Under the pieces are notes generated by a model. The model was given only the letters and a program-made list of their open reading frames with translations. It was not told the DNA's origin and made no database searches. Made by a program: the position numbers and the translations under genes. This document shows positions 1-6,483 of a DNA stretch of 6,785 bases, piece after piece. The stretch's first letter is position 1. Every line of letters starts with the position of its first letter. The stretch covers positions 1 to 6,785 of the forward strand of contig SKXI01000332.1 in assembly GCA_007128515.1 (NCBI GenBank), in the 5' to 3' direction. Origin of the DNA: Halococcaceae archaeon. Lineage in GTDB: Archaea > Halobacteriota > Halobacteria > Halobacteriales > Halalkalicoccaceae.

Positions 1-1019
1 CGGTGATCACCAAGAGCGTCGAGGCCCAGCGGATGGACGACCTGCCGAAGCTCATCAAGACGCTCCAGCAGGTCTCGAAAGAGGACCCGACGATCCAGAT
101 CACGATCAACGAGGACACGGGAGAACACCTCATCAGCGGACAGGGCGAGCTCCACCTCGAAGTGATCACCCAGCGTATCGAGCGCAACCAGGGTATCCCG
201 GTCCACACCGGCGAACCGATCGTCGTCTACCGCGAGGCGGTCCGCGAGCCGAGCCGAACGGTCGAGGGGATCTCCCCGAACCGGCACAACCGCTTTTACA
301 TCCACGTCGAGCCGCTGCCGGAGGACGTCGTCGAGGCGATCAAGATGGGTGACCTCTCGATGGCGATGCCGGAGATCGAGCGCCGCGAGGTGCTCCAGGA
401 GTCCGGGATCGACAAGGACACCTCCCAGAACGTCGAGACGATGATCGGGACGAACGTCCTCATCGACGACACGAAGGGTATCCAGTACCTGAACGAGACG
501 ATGGAGCTCGTCGTCGACGGTGTCGAGGAGGCGCTCGTCGACGGCCCGCTCGCCGCCGAACCGGTCGAGGGCGCGATGATCCGGCTCGAGGACGCCCGCC
601 TCCACGAGGACGCCATCCACCGTGGTCCGGCACAGGTCATCCCCGCGGTGCGTCAGGCCGTCCACAACGCGCTGATCGACGGTAAGATCGCGCTGCTCGA
701 ACCGATCCAGAACGTCCGGATCGACGTCCCTGCGGAGCACATGGGCCCCGCCAGCGGCGAGATCCAGGGTCGGCGCGGCCGCGTCGACGACATGTACGAC
801 GAGGGCGGCATGATGGTCGTCGAGGGCGTCGCGCCCGTCGAGGAGATGATCGGCTTCTCCTCGGACATCCGATCCGCGACCGAGGGCCGTGCCTCCTGGA
901 ACACCGAGAACGCCGGCTTCCAGGTGCTCGTCGACAACCTCCAGCCCGAGACGATCATGGAGATCCGTGAGCGAAAGGGCATGAAGACCGAACTGCCCCC
1001 GGGCGTCGACTACTTCTAA
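1..1019 (+). CDS. fusA: Translation elongation factor 2 (aEF-2), C-terminal part, 5' end outside window
   Basis: This GTPase drives ribosomal translocation in the cytoplasm. The frame enters from the left edge and its first complete codon is at 3-5, so the GTG there is an internal Val, not a start. The visible 338 residues are the C-terminal 46% or so of a protein usually about 730 aa long. The G domain and domain II are missing. Domain III covers roughly residues 4-75 and has the conserved [10 protein letters not shown] stretch. Domain IV follows, with the diphthamide loop [12 protein letters not shown] at residues 200-211. His206 (codon 618-620) is the residue that Dph enzymes convert to diphthamide, and it lies 132 residues from the C-terminus, close to the spacing in yeast EF2. 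Domain V covers roughly 228-320, and the protein ends GVDYF. The His, the archaeal loop and the acidic composition exclude bacterial EF-G. In haloarchaea this gene usually closes the rps12-rps7 operon; the upstream genes are not visible here. The product is near certain. Confidence 0.97.
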   Translation, partial: VITKSVEAQRMDDLPKLIKTLQQVSKEDPTIQITINEDTGEHLISGQGELHLEVITQRIERNQGIPVHTGEPIVVYREAVREPSRTVEGISPNRHNRFYIHVEPLPEDVVEAIKMGDLSMAMPEIERREVLQESGIDKDTSQNVETMIGTNVLIDDTKGIQYLNETMELVVDGVEEALVDGPLAAEPVEGAMIRLEDARLHEDAIHRGPAQVIPAVRQAVHNALIDGKIALLEPIQNVRIDVPAEHMGPASGEIQGRRGRVDDMYDEGGMMVVEGVAPVEEMIGFSSDIRSATEGRASWNTENAGFQVLVDNLQPETIMEIRERKGMKTELPPGVDYF

Positions 1020-1027
1020 AACGCACC

Positions 1028-1032
1028 TTTTT
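1028..1032 (+). terminator. Oligo-T terminator after EF-2
   Basis: A run of five T residues starts 8 nt after the EF-2 stop codon, preceded by the C-rich sequence GCACC. Archaeal RNA polymerase terminates at short U tracts without needing a hairpin, so this is a plausible 3' end for the translation operon. The stem-loops at 1057-1194 lie further downstream and may act as a back-up. Assignment is by position and sequence only. Confidence 0.5.
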
Positions 1033-1056
1033 ACGGCTCGGGTGTCCTCGCGCCTA

Positions 1057-1194
1057 CGAAAGAGCTCCGCTCTTTCGGGCTCTCGATCGCCTTCGGCTCA
1101 CGAGAGCTTCCGCGCTGCGGGCACCGCTCGCCGCAAAAATCTGCAGCAAAAAGGCGCGGCCTCGCGTTCGATCGGTCGCGACCGCACGAACGCG
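1057..1194. repeat. Cluster of four tandem stem-loop (palindromic) sequences
   Basis: Four inverted repeats follow each other with short gaps. First, CGAAAGAGC (1057-1065) pairs perfectly with GCTCTTTCG (1069-1077) over a 3-nt loop. Second, GCTCTCG (1079-1085) pairs with CGAGAGC (1101-1107), with a small GCC-TTC-GGC hairpin in its loop. Third, TGCGG (1116-1120) pairs with CCGCA (1131-1135). Fourth, CGCGTTCG (1163-1170) pairs with CGAACGCG (1187-1194) around the perfect 12-bp palindrome CGGTCGCGACCG (1173-1184). A-rich patches at 1135-1139 and 1148-1152 separate the third and fourth. From memory, similar GAGC/GCTC-rich palindromic stretches occur after genes in many haloarchaeal genomes; I could not search for this. 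It may be a dispersed repeat, a back-up terminator or a structured RNA. The reading frames across it, on both strands, are Arg/Ser/Ala-rich and look non-coding. Confidence 0.6.
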
Positions 1195-1312
1195 CCTGCC
1201 GTAATCGAAGCGCCTACCGGTAGCTGACGGGCTGAGAGGGCGTCGTAGAACGGTTCTCACACATGTCTCCAAAACCGGTAAACCACCCGTTCAGTAGCTC
1301 TGATTATCGACC

Positions 1313-2146
1313 TTATATGGGACTCGTTCGACGGAACAAGGGTCGATACACCCATACGGTGAACGCAGTAATGAGTAGGGTTGCAATGAAGAGAAGGACG
1401 ACAGTATCGACCGCAACGTTCGGATCATCGTGAATTAGCATGGAAACAAACAGGGCCAAAACAGCGATGGTGACTATTGTATACCATCCTACGAGGCCGT
1501 AAATCGCCTTTCGGGCCCACACTGCGCCCCGCAAGAGACTCAAACTGACGGCGACGGTAATCGGCACGACGATACCGAGGTCCAACAGGAAGACGGTCCA
1601 GTACACCGAAGGGTCGTCGATGTACTCGGCAGGAATCGTGCCACCAGCCAGCATGCGTGGGACGGCGAAAAGATAACCGAACGATGCGAACAGAGCGAAG
1701 AGAAGTAACACCCAGCTGTAGATCCGTTCTCTTTGAGATGATACCGTCGGCAGGTCCTCAACCCGGACATGGTTCCACGAGTACACCAGAAGAGTCCCGC
1801 TAAGGATGAGCATCGCCAAATGGAACGGGATTACCGGAGGATACTCCACGTATTGCGGGCCGATGATATACTGAACGAACATGTACGTGGTGTAGGCGGC
1901 TGGAGGGATGGCCACGATATGCCCGGTCCGGTCCCCTCGGAGAACGAGCACGGCAGCCAGGGCGCTCGACGGTGCCACGACCAGGAGTGATACGGCCTCC
2001 AAACCGAGGGTTTGGTTCATGACAGGCTCTGATAACGGATACGTAATGACACCAGCTACGAGAGGACCGAGAAGCGAGTTGGCTGCCAGCCCAGCGGCGA
2101 GTGCGACGAGACCGGCAGCCAACCACCGATTCGATCGGTGGCTCAT
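1313..2146 (-). CDS. Uncharacterised polytopic membrane protein (about 8 TM, 277 aa)
   Basis: I do not recognise the family. The protein is strongly hydrophobic, with about eight candidate membrane segments near residues 8-35, 50-70, 77-95, 105-123, 143-163, 181-205, 213-238 and 247-268. They are joined by short polar loops, the longest at about 124-142 (acidic and basic mixed) and 164-180. The N-terminus (SHRSNR) and C-terminus (YRPLFRRTSPI) are both positively charged. With an even helix number this suits both ends being inside the cell. There is no nucleotide-binding, protease or metal-site motif that I can name. It could be a sensor-like or scaffold membrane protein, but nothing in the sequence decides this. 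The ATG at 2146 is chosen because GGAG lies about 11 nt upstream on the coding strand and the hydrophobic pattern begins right after it. The gene is divergent from the 2419-2793 gene and convergent with EF-2, so it is probably monocistronic. Confidence 0.85.
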   Translation of the reverse strand: MSHRSNRWLAAGLVALAAGLAANSLLGPLVAGVITYPLSEPVMNQTLGLEAVSLLVVAPSSALAAVLVLRGDRTGHIVAIPPAAYTTYMFVQYIIGPQYVEYPPVIPFHLAMLILSGTLLVYSWNHVRVEDLPTVSSQRERIYSWVLLLFALFASFGYLFAVPRMLAGGTIPAEYIDDPSVYWTVFLLDLGIVVPITVAVSLSLLRGAVWARKAIYGLVGWYTIVTIAVLALFVSMLIHDDPNVAVDTVVLLFIATLLITAFTVWVYRPLFRRTSPI

Positions 2147-2220
2147 CGCTGGACTACTCCGTCTCGTCTCTCTCTATCGGCGGTCATCAGATATTTTGCC
2201 ATGTACATCACCAACCGGAG

Positions 2221-2230
2221 TTATACTTTC
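2221..2230 (-). promoter_or_regulatory. Candidate TATA box for the 1313-2146 gene
   Basis: On the minus strand this reads GAAAGTATAA, an A-rich BRE-like start running into a TATA-like core. Transcription would begin about 25 nt further on, near 2196, giving a leader of about 50 nt. That fits the weak GGAG Shine-Dalgarno before this gene. It is a pattern match only. Confidence 0.3.
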
Positions 2231-2355
2231 ACCGGGTATTCCCGTCACAGCAAAGCACCCTACGATGTTATCTTGAGTCCGCCCTTACTGTCTCTCACGA
2301 TGCAACCGAGAGTCAGTTCTATTTCTGATGGATTGCCAACAAAAGAGGTTGCTGG

Positions 2356-2365
2356 ATGCTTTTGG
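2356..2365 (+). promoter_or_regulatory. Candidate promoter box for the 2419-2793 gene
   Basis: ATGCTTTTGG resembles the CTTTT-containing boxes about 26 nt ahead of the genes starting at 4395 and 6483. If used, transcription would start near 2386. The leader would be about 33 nt and carry the hairpin and Shine-Dalgarno at 2398-2412. This is a weak call. Confidence 0.25.
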
Positions 2366-2397
2366 CCGCTCCGTCGTTCGCCTCTGGACGTGAGAAG

Positions 2398-2412
2398 CCC
2401 CGAAGGGGGTGA
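2398..2412 (+). promoter_or_regulatory. Shine-Dalgarno within a small GC hairpin
   Basis: GGGGGTGA (2405-2412) closely matches the anti-Shine-Dalgarno at the 16S 3' end and sits 6 nt before the ATG at 2419, which fixes that start. The preceding CCCC (2398-2401) can pair with GGGG (2405-2408) across a GAA loop, so part of the ribosome site could be masked. The stem is only 4 bp, so a regulatory effect is speculative. It is the only strong Shine-Dalgarno in the window. Confidence 0.55.
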
Positions 2413-2418
2413 ACGCCG

Positions 2419-2793
2419 ATGGTAAAGCACCTTACATACGTGGCAGCGCTCGCGCTTGCGATTCACGGAGTCATTCACTTCCTTGGGATCGGAGTGTACT
2501 TCGAGCTAATCGAGCTGACGGATCTCCGATATAAGACGACGCTGCTCGGTGGTGTCATTGATGTGGGAGACGCAGGGATACGGGCCTTTGCTGTCTTGAC
2601 CACCGTTGCTGGCGTCGGCTTCGTCGCTTCGGCTGTCGCACTGGTGACTGGCTGGCGCTATTGGCGAGGGGTATTGCTCGCAGTCACCGTGTTCTCGCTG
2701 GTGCTTACAACGCTCGATTGGTCGGTCGCCTCCGCGGGCGTTCCGGCGAACCTGACGATTCTGGCTGGCCTTTTCGCGCTGCCCCGGTTGTGA
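2419..2793 (+). CDS. Small uncharacterised membrane protein (4 TM, 124 aa)
   Basis: The product is a compact integral membrane protein with four predicted helices near residues 5-27, 53-77, 82-101 and 105-122. Helix 1 contains HGVIHFLG (residues 16-23), with two His residues four apart and so on the same face. Asp100-Trp101 closes helix 3. The loop between helices 1 and 2 is amphipathic (ELIELTDLRYKTTLLGGVIDVG) and precedes an R54 at the membrane edge. Small proteins of this layout occur in haloarchaea and actinobacteria and are, as I recall, sometimes labelled vaguely as permeases. I do not know a demonstrated function, and the paired His could bind a metal or haem only as conjecture. The start is fixed by the Shine-Dalgarno 6 nt upstream. 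The gene stands alone: divergent from the preceding gene, convergent with the serine hydrolase, with an oligo-T terminator 8 nt after its stop. Confidence 0.85.
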   Translation: MVKHLTYVAALALAIHGVIHFLGIGVYFELIELTDLRYKTTLLGGVIDVGDAGIRAFAVLTTVAGVGFVASAVALVTGWRYWRGVLLAVTVFSLVLTTLDWSVASAGVPANLTILAGLFALPRL

Positions 2794-2801
2794 AACGCTC
2801 C

Positions 2802-2806
2802 TTTTT
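2802..2806 (+). terminator. Oligo-T terminator after the 124-aa gene
   Basis: Five T residues preceded by CGCTCC follow the TGA at 2791-2793 by 8 nt. The arrangement is nearly the same as after EF-2. It lies in the 94-nt gap between converging genes. No matching T tract is visible for the opposite gene, whose stop is at 2888. Confidence 0.45.
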
Positions 2807-2887
2807 GATCCTCGCCCGAGTGTCAACGATTCAACGCGCCCCCCGCTCGGTGTCTCGGCCACTATTTCACCGCCGGTATATCATCGG

Positions 2888-4395
2888 TCACGTCGTTCCA
2901 CCCCTGTCTGTTCGAGGAAAGATGATCGTCACTAACAGGAGAACGACGACTGCCGACAGTGCCAGTCCAACCCACTCGGCGACCACCGGCAGGAAGAACG
3001 CTACAGTCTCCCGACCGAGGGTCCACCAGAGCCCGAGCGTCACGACTGCGAGACCGCCGATGACTGCACGAGTGATGCGGTCGCGGTCAGATAGCGGGGC
3101 GAACGATCGCGTCCCTGTGATGGCACCATACCCGAGTCGGAGGACAAGACCGGCCGCAACGCCGACGAGAATCCAGACCGGGAGGCGGATCCATCGCCTC
3201 GCGTGCACCAGTGACACGGCAGGGAGCCCGCTTCGATCCGTCCATGCCTCGACGATGTCTGCGATAAGCTGCACACTCCGTTCGCTGTTTGTGAGGATGA
3301 CGATCCCATCGCCGGTTCCGGGGACGGCGTGAAACCAGTTCCACGAGACGGAGCCCTGTCCGCCGTTCATCACCGCTCGCTCTCCGTCGGAGAGCGTTTC
3401 GGCGAAGTGTCCGAGTCCCGCGCCGTCGGTAGCGAGGCCGTAGAATCCAAGCGTCTCGGCGGCCGAAGCGTACATCTCTGCGACGCTCTCCGGAGCGAGC
3501 ACGCCCCGCCCCACCGGTTCCCCGCTCGTCTCCGTGCCAGCGGCGACGAAGCGGGCGATATCTTCGGCGGTCGCGTACAGTTCGCCGTGGGCGTTGGAAG
3601 GTCCGTGTGACGCAGCGACCGGCGTTCCGTCCACGAAGTGTTCGGTGGCCACCTCAGAACGGAGCCGTTCGGTCACGACGAAGGTGGCTCTGTTCATCCC
3701 GAGCGGATCGAGGATCGTTTCGTCCACGTACGCCACGAAGTCGCGGCCAGTGACGTCCTCGACGAGGAGTTCCAGTAGTGCGTAACCGGGATTCGAGTAC
3801 CGGAACTCGCCCGGTTCGGTGGTCGGTCGAGCCACCGGTCCACCAGTATTTCCGGACAGGGCCTCGTGGAGCGGCGGCGGCTCTTCGTCCAGTGGGACTG
3901 TCTCGTACCCACCCGCTGGCATCCCGGCGCTGTGGTTCAACAATCGCCGTGGAGTCACTTCCTCCCACGAATACTCGGCATCTGGAAGCTCCCAACTCGT
4001 TAGGTGCTGACCAACTGGATCGTCGAGCCCGATCTCGTCCTGCTCGACGAGCTTCAGCACACCCCCCACGCAGTGATCGACTTCGTAATTGATTCCACTC
4101 GGAACGGGGTGCCCTCGGTCGCCGGGCGTGCTTCCGCAGGGTCAGCGCTGCCGTAGGCCCCGCTCCAGGTCACCTCGCCGTTCTCGATCAGGGCAATCGA
4201 CGCTCCCGGGACGTCGTATCGATCGAGCAAGCCCGGAACGCGCTCGTCGAGGTGCGTCGAGAGCGATTCGTCGGATGATCCATCTCTTCTGGTGGAATCG
4301 AACTGCCCGGAGAGCCACCCGGATGTTCCAACGAGGGGAACGGAGAGCAACCGACGGCGAGTAGTACAGACGGTTTCCGACCGATCCGACGCCAT
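2888..4395 (-). pseudogene. Membrane-anchored serine hydrolase, class C beta-lactamase fold, broken by a frameshift
   Basis: Two reading frames together make one protein of about 500 aa. The first part (4395-4054, 113 aa) has a twin-arginine start TTRRRLLSVPLV (residues 11-22), predicting Tat export. It goes on to VPGASIALIENGEV and the catalytic SITK (Ser102, Lys105). The frame then stops at TGA 4056-4054. The next frame, open from 4069, continues without loss: LKLVEQDEIGLDDPV, then LLNHSAGMP, then the YxN motif as YSN (residues 91-93 of that part) and NGGQG (235-239) in place of the usual third motif. Three membrane helices close the protein (about 296-317, 333-350, 355-383). The catalytic domain would sit outside the cell, tethered by the C-terminus. 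Relatives hydrolyse esters, amides or D-amino-acid peptides; the substrate is unknown, and a true beta-lactamase is unlikely in an archaeon. Ser and YSN lie in different frames, so neither half should work alone. A sequencing error or recoding could still yield a whole enzyme. Confidence 0.82.
4054..4069 (-). other. Frameshift junction in the serine hydrolase
   Basis: On the coding strand, G4069 begins GTGGGGGGTGTGCTGA. The upstream frame reads Trp-Gly-Val-Cys-stop here; the downstream frame reads Gly-Gly-Val-Leu-Lys. Removing one of the two repeated TG units (in 4062-4058) restores ITAWGVLKLVEQ, with the spacing usual for this family. Adding one G to the run of six (4067-4062) also restores the frame but inserts an extra Gly. 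The change therefore looks more like a 2-bp duplication than a homopolymer miscount. Confidence 0.8.
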
Positions 4396-4414
4396 ACTAC
4401 TACTTGTGCGGACC

Positions 4415-4428
4415 GATTGAAAAGTATC
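4415..4428 (-). promoter_or_regulatory. Candidate promoter for the serine hydrolase, probably leaderless
   Basis: On the minus strand this reads GATACTTTTCAATC, with its core about 26 nt before the ATG at 4395. That is the archaeal TATA-to-start distance when transcription begins at or next to the start codon. There is no Shine-Dalgarno in the bases just before the ATG (CAAGTAGTAGT), which agrees with a leaderless mRNA. Confidence 0.4.
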
Positions 4429-4647
4429 GCCGCTCTTCCTAACTCAAGAGAATCCGTGACCAGTGGCTAAATGACTGTATATGTGCGCGAGTAAGTAGAA
4501 CCATGTATTGAGAAAACGAAATCGAAACTGACGAGTTGTCGGTGAGATCGACCTGCGGAATGCAGAGAACGAAGTCACCACCTGAATCGGCTGGGGGTGA
4601 TACTCTACTAACGAGGGTGTATTCCTTCCCGAGCTACTGGAATCGAC

Positions 4648-4661
4648 GATACATCTATGTG
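4648..4661 (+). promoter_or_regulatory. Weak candidate promoter for the CPBP protease
   Basis: GATACATCTATGTG is the most TATA-like sequence centred about 26-30 nt before the ATG at 4683, which lacks a Shine-Dalgarno. This fits leaderless transcription, but the match to a haloarchaeal TATA box is poor. Confidence 0.2.
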
Positions 4662-4682
4662 AATCTTCAGTAGAGTTCAACT

Positions 4683-5567
4683 ATGAGTGGGTACCGGTCG
4701 CATCAGCCAGCGCAGCGTGCTGCCAGGCTTGTTCGTGCCACTGCGCCATGGGGATTCCCCCTCCTGTATCTGGGATGGGCATACCTGTTCTGGCTTCCCG
4801 TAGTCGCCTCCGAAGCGTCGGTCTGGACGTACCCGAACGTGGTTCTGTTGCTGGTCGGCGGCTCGAGTCCGTTCCTGGCCGGGCTCGTCCTATTGTGGAT
4901 TAATCACGGGAGAGCTGGGTTCGCCGACCTCCGTCGGCGACTGCTGGAGCTCGGTCGGATCAGCGGACGGTGGTGGTTGATCATCGTACTGTTCTATCCG
5001 GTGTTCAACCTCGGTGTGGCAGGCGTCGCCCTCCTCACCGGGCTCACTGCCGAACCACTGGAGTTCATCGGCCCTGACAGGCTCTTCGATCCCGGAGCGC
5101 TATTCTTCTTGTTGGCGGTCGCGCTCCTGTTTCCGGCGGTCGAGGAGATCGGTCTTCGTGGCTACTGGTTCGATCGGCTCCAGGCACGCTGGAGCGCACT
5201 CGTGAGCAGCCTGATTTTGGGAACTGTATGGGCACTGTGGCACGTTCCACTCGTCTACATGTCCGGCTACTACGAGGGGACGACGTTCCAGCCCGAACTG
5301 TGGTGGTGGCTTCCGAGCATCGTTCTGACTGCAATTATCGGAACGTGGATCTACAACAATACTGCCCGGAGCGTTCTCGCGGTCATCGTTTTTCACTTCC
5401 TCGGGAATCTCACCGGCGAGACGATGGGATTTACTCCAGAACTATACCCGGTCGTCCACGTAGGAACTGCTATTGTCGCACTCGCGCTCGTGATATGGTT
5501 CGGCTCGGGGTCCCTGCGTAGTCGGGACGTGCCGCAGCCGTTACCAGATTGGGCAACCGTTCGATAA
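4683..5567 (+). CDS. CPBP family intramembrane metalloprotease (Rce1/Abi type)
   Basis: This integral membrane endopeptidase belongs to the CPBP group that includes eukaryotic Rce1, which trims prenylated CAAX proteins, and bacterial bacteriocin-immunity proteins. All three motif regions are present. The first is EEIGLR at residues 154-159 (Glu154, Glu155, Arg159). The second is WALWH at 183-187, with Trp where many members have Phe and with His187. The third is HFLGN at 238-242 (His238, Asn242). These residues form the catalytic glutamate/histidine site within the membrane. About eight helices are predicted, near 24-41, 51-72, 97-120, 137-152, 170-192, 206-224, 229-248 and 256-274. Length (294 aa) is normal and nothing suggests inactivation. 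The ATG at 4683 has no Shine-Dalgarno and may be leaderless. The gene is divergent from the serine hydrolase and has no co-directional neighbour. The archaeal substrate is unknown; archaea lack a standard CAAX pathway as far as I know, so immunity or membrane-protein turnover are guesses. Confidence 0.92.
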   Translation: MSGYRSHQPAQRAARLVRATAPWGFPLLYLGWAYLFWLPVVASEASVWTYPNVVLLLVGGSSPFLAGLVLLWINHGRAGFADLRRRLLELGRISGRWWLIIVLFYPVFNLGVAGVALLTGLTAEPLEFIGPDRLFDPGALFFLLAVALLFPAVEEIGLRGYWFDRLQARWSALVSSLILGTVWALWHVPLVYMSGYYEGTTFQPELWWWLPSIVLTAIIGTWIYNNTARSVLAVIVFHFLGNLTGETMGFTPELYPVVHVGTAIVALALVIWFGSGSLRSRDVPQPLPDWATVR

Positions 5568-5696
5568 GCCCTGTGACCGATACGCGCTGTGAGTTCAGTA
5601 CGGATTGCTCGAATTACTCGCCTTCTGCCAGGAGTGGCGCGACCGATGCAGAGGGTATAGTCAGCATGAGAGATCACATCGACACTCGATCTGCGG

Positions 5697-5703
5697 TTTT
5701 AAA
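5697..5703 (+). promoter_or_regulatory. TATA-like box TTTTAAA in front of an aborted reading frame
   Basis: TTTTAAA is the best haloarchaeal TATA-like core in the window. An ATG lies at 5725, about where a leaderless start would be expected, but it reads ATG-AAC-TAA. A second ATG at 5734 reads five codons (MRLDG) to a TAA. The region 5568-5769 therefore has a plausible plus-strand promoter but no gene. It may be a remnant of a lost gene, the start of a short RNA running antisense into the DUF2270 gene, or chance. Confidence 0.25.
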
Positions 5704-5769
5704 GGCTGGATTGTGGGCGTTTGGATGAACTAAATGAGGCTGGACGGGTAAGCGAGCGGGGCGACTCCT

Positions 5770-6483
5770 CTACTCGCGCCAGCTCACCTGTTCTGGAGGT
5801 TCCCGTTTTTCGCCCATTGCCAGTCGGTCGGTCGGCCACACGGTCACTCCGAACATCGTGAGGTAGAAGAAGCCTACGGTGGCCACCACGAGCATCCCCG
5901 GCAGGGGGTCTATCGCCGCGGCTTCCCACACGCCAACGTCGTCGGGTGAAAAGAGGGCGATGCGGAATCCCCACGAGGCAACGATGATCGTCATTAGCGG
6001 GAAATACACGCGTCTGAGCCGTCGCGAGAGCGCTTCAAGGAACGGGACCTTGAGAGTCGGTCGTCGAAGGTCGTCGGCGAGGAGGTTACGCCACTGCTCG
6101 TGGACGACTCCCTCTGGATCGGCCGCGTTAGCGAATATGTTCTCTTCGACGAGCCGGACTCGGGAACGCCAGATATCGTAGATCCGGTACCGCCGCGTCT
6201 CGATATAGAGAAATATCGTTACGACGGCGAGACTTCCGAGAATGATGTAGTGAGGGCGGTCCACCGCCGAGAATGCCCACGTGATTAGCGTCGCCACGAG
6301 CCCGACCGCCCAGTTGGTCGTCCGATCTATCCGTGCCCGCCAGTCGGTCGTCCGTCCGAGTTCACCGCGGTAGAAGTGCTGCATGAGACCGACGAATTCG
6401 GCCCGTTGATCGGCCAGTTCGGCGGCCACTTCCCGCTCGTTTCGCCCCTCCGGCTCGAATTCGTCGTCCTTCCCGCGTGCCAT
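5770..6483 (-). CDS. DUF2270 family integral membrane protein (237 aa)
   Basis: The protein matches the DUF2270 (PF10028) pattern of haloarchaeal membrane proteins, whose function is unknown. The N-terminus is charged and acidic (residues 1-30). Then comes the family core: HFYRGELGRTTDWRARIDRTTNWAV (36-60), helix 1 (57-75), helix 2 (78-95), and YIETRRYRIYDIWRSRVRLVEENIFANA (93-120). After DDLRRPTLKVPFLEALSRRLRRVYFP (137-162) come helices 3 (160-179) and 4 (193-217). The long, highly charged cytoplasmic loop at 96-159, rich in Arg and Glu, is the most distinctive part. I start it at ATG 6483, because the frame's extension to 6600 adds 39 residues unlike the family and a promoter box lies 26 nt before 6483. 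No Shine-Dalgarno precedes it, so translation is probably leaderless. It is convergent with the CPBP gene and has no visible operon partner. Confidence 0.92.
   Translation of the reverse strand: MARGKDDEFEPEGRNEREVAAELADQRAEFVGLMQHFYRGELGRTTDWRARIDRTTNWAVGLVATLITWAFSAVDRPHYIILGSLAVVTIFLYIETRRYRIYDIWRSRVRLVEENIFANAADPEGVVHEQWRNLLADDLRRPTLKVPFLEALSRRLRRVYFPLMTIIVASWGFRIALFSPDDVGVWEAAAIDPLPGMLVVATVGFFYLTMFGVTVWPTDRLAMGEKREPPEQVSWRE

Larger units (their letters stand above)
1020..1312. other. Gene-free stretch between EF-2 and the 277-aa membrane protein
   Basis: These 293 bases separate two converging transcription units. They hold the EF-2 oligo-T signal and the stem-loop cluster. After the cluster there is a perfect 10-bp palindrome, CTACCGGTAG, at 1214-1223. 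On the minus strand a run of four T residues (A4 at 1271-1274 on the plus strand) lies about 40 nt past the stop of the 1313-2146 gene and is a weak candidate for its 3' end. I see no tRNA or convincing small gene. Confidence 0.6.
4396..4682. other. AT-rich divergent spacer between the serine hydrolase and the CPBP protease
   Basis: The 287 bases contain both promoters. Counting 4441-4500 gives 26 G+C in 60, against 47 in 60 for EF-2 bases 541-600. ACTCTACT (4602-4609) and AGTAGAGT (4669-4676) form a perfect 8-bp inverted repeat, the second arm lying 7 nt before the CPBP start. It could be an operator or chance. A 78-codon minus-strand frame at 4444-4680 has no recognisable features or start context and is not called as a gene. 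Confidence 0.55.

Noticed and set aside
296..982. Two minus-strand open frames of 114 and 109 codons inside EF-2
   Set aside because: They are Ser/Arg/Thr-rich reverse shadows of a GC-rich gene, without ribosome sites or recognisable folds.
1042..1272. Open frames on both strands over the stem-loop cluster
   Set aside because: Low-complexity Arg/Ala/Ser translation that follows the palindromes; no promoter or ribosome site. Better explained as non-coding repeat DNA.
2138..2425. Plus-strand 95-codon frame ahead of the four-helix gene
   Set aside because: It overlaps the start of the divergent gene and covers both promoter regions; no domain or hydrophobic pattern is seen.
2661..3332. Plus-strand 223-codon frame opposite the serine hydrolase C-terminus
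   Set aside because: It overlaps the end of one real gene and is antisense to another; its Arg/Ser/Thr-rich composition is typical of a shadow frame.
4444..4680. Minus-strand 78-codon frame in the AT-rich divergent spacer
   Set aside because: No start context, no family resemblance, and it fills the space needed for the CPBP promoter.
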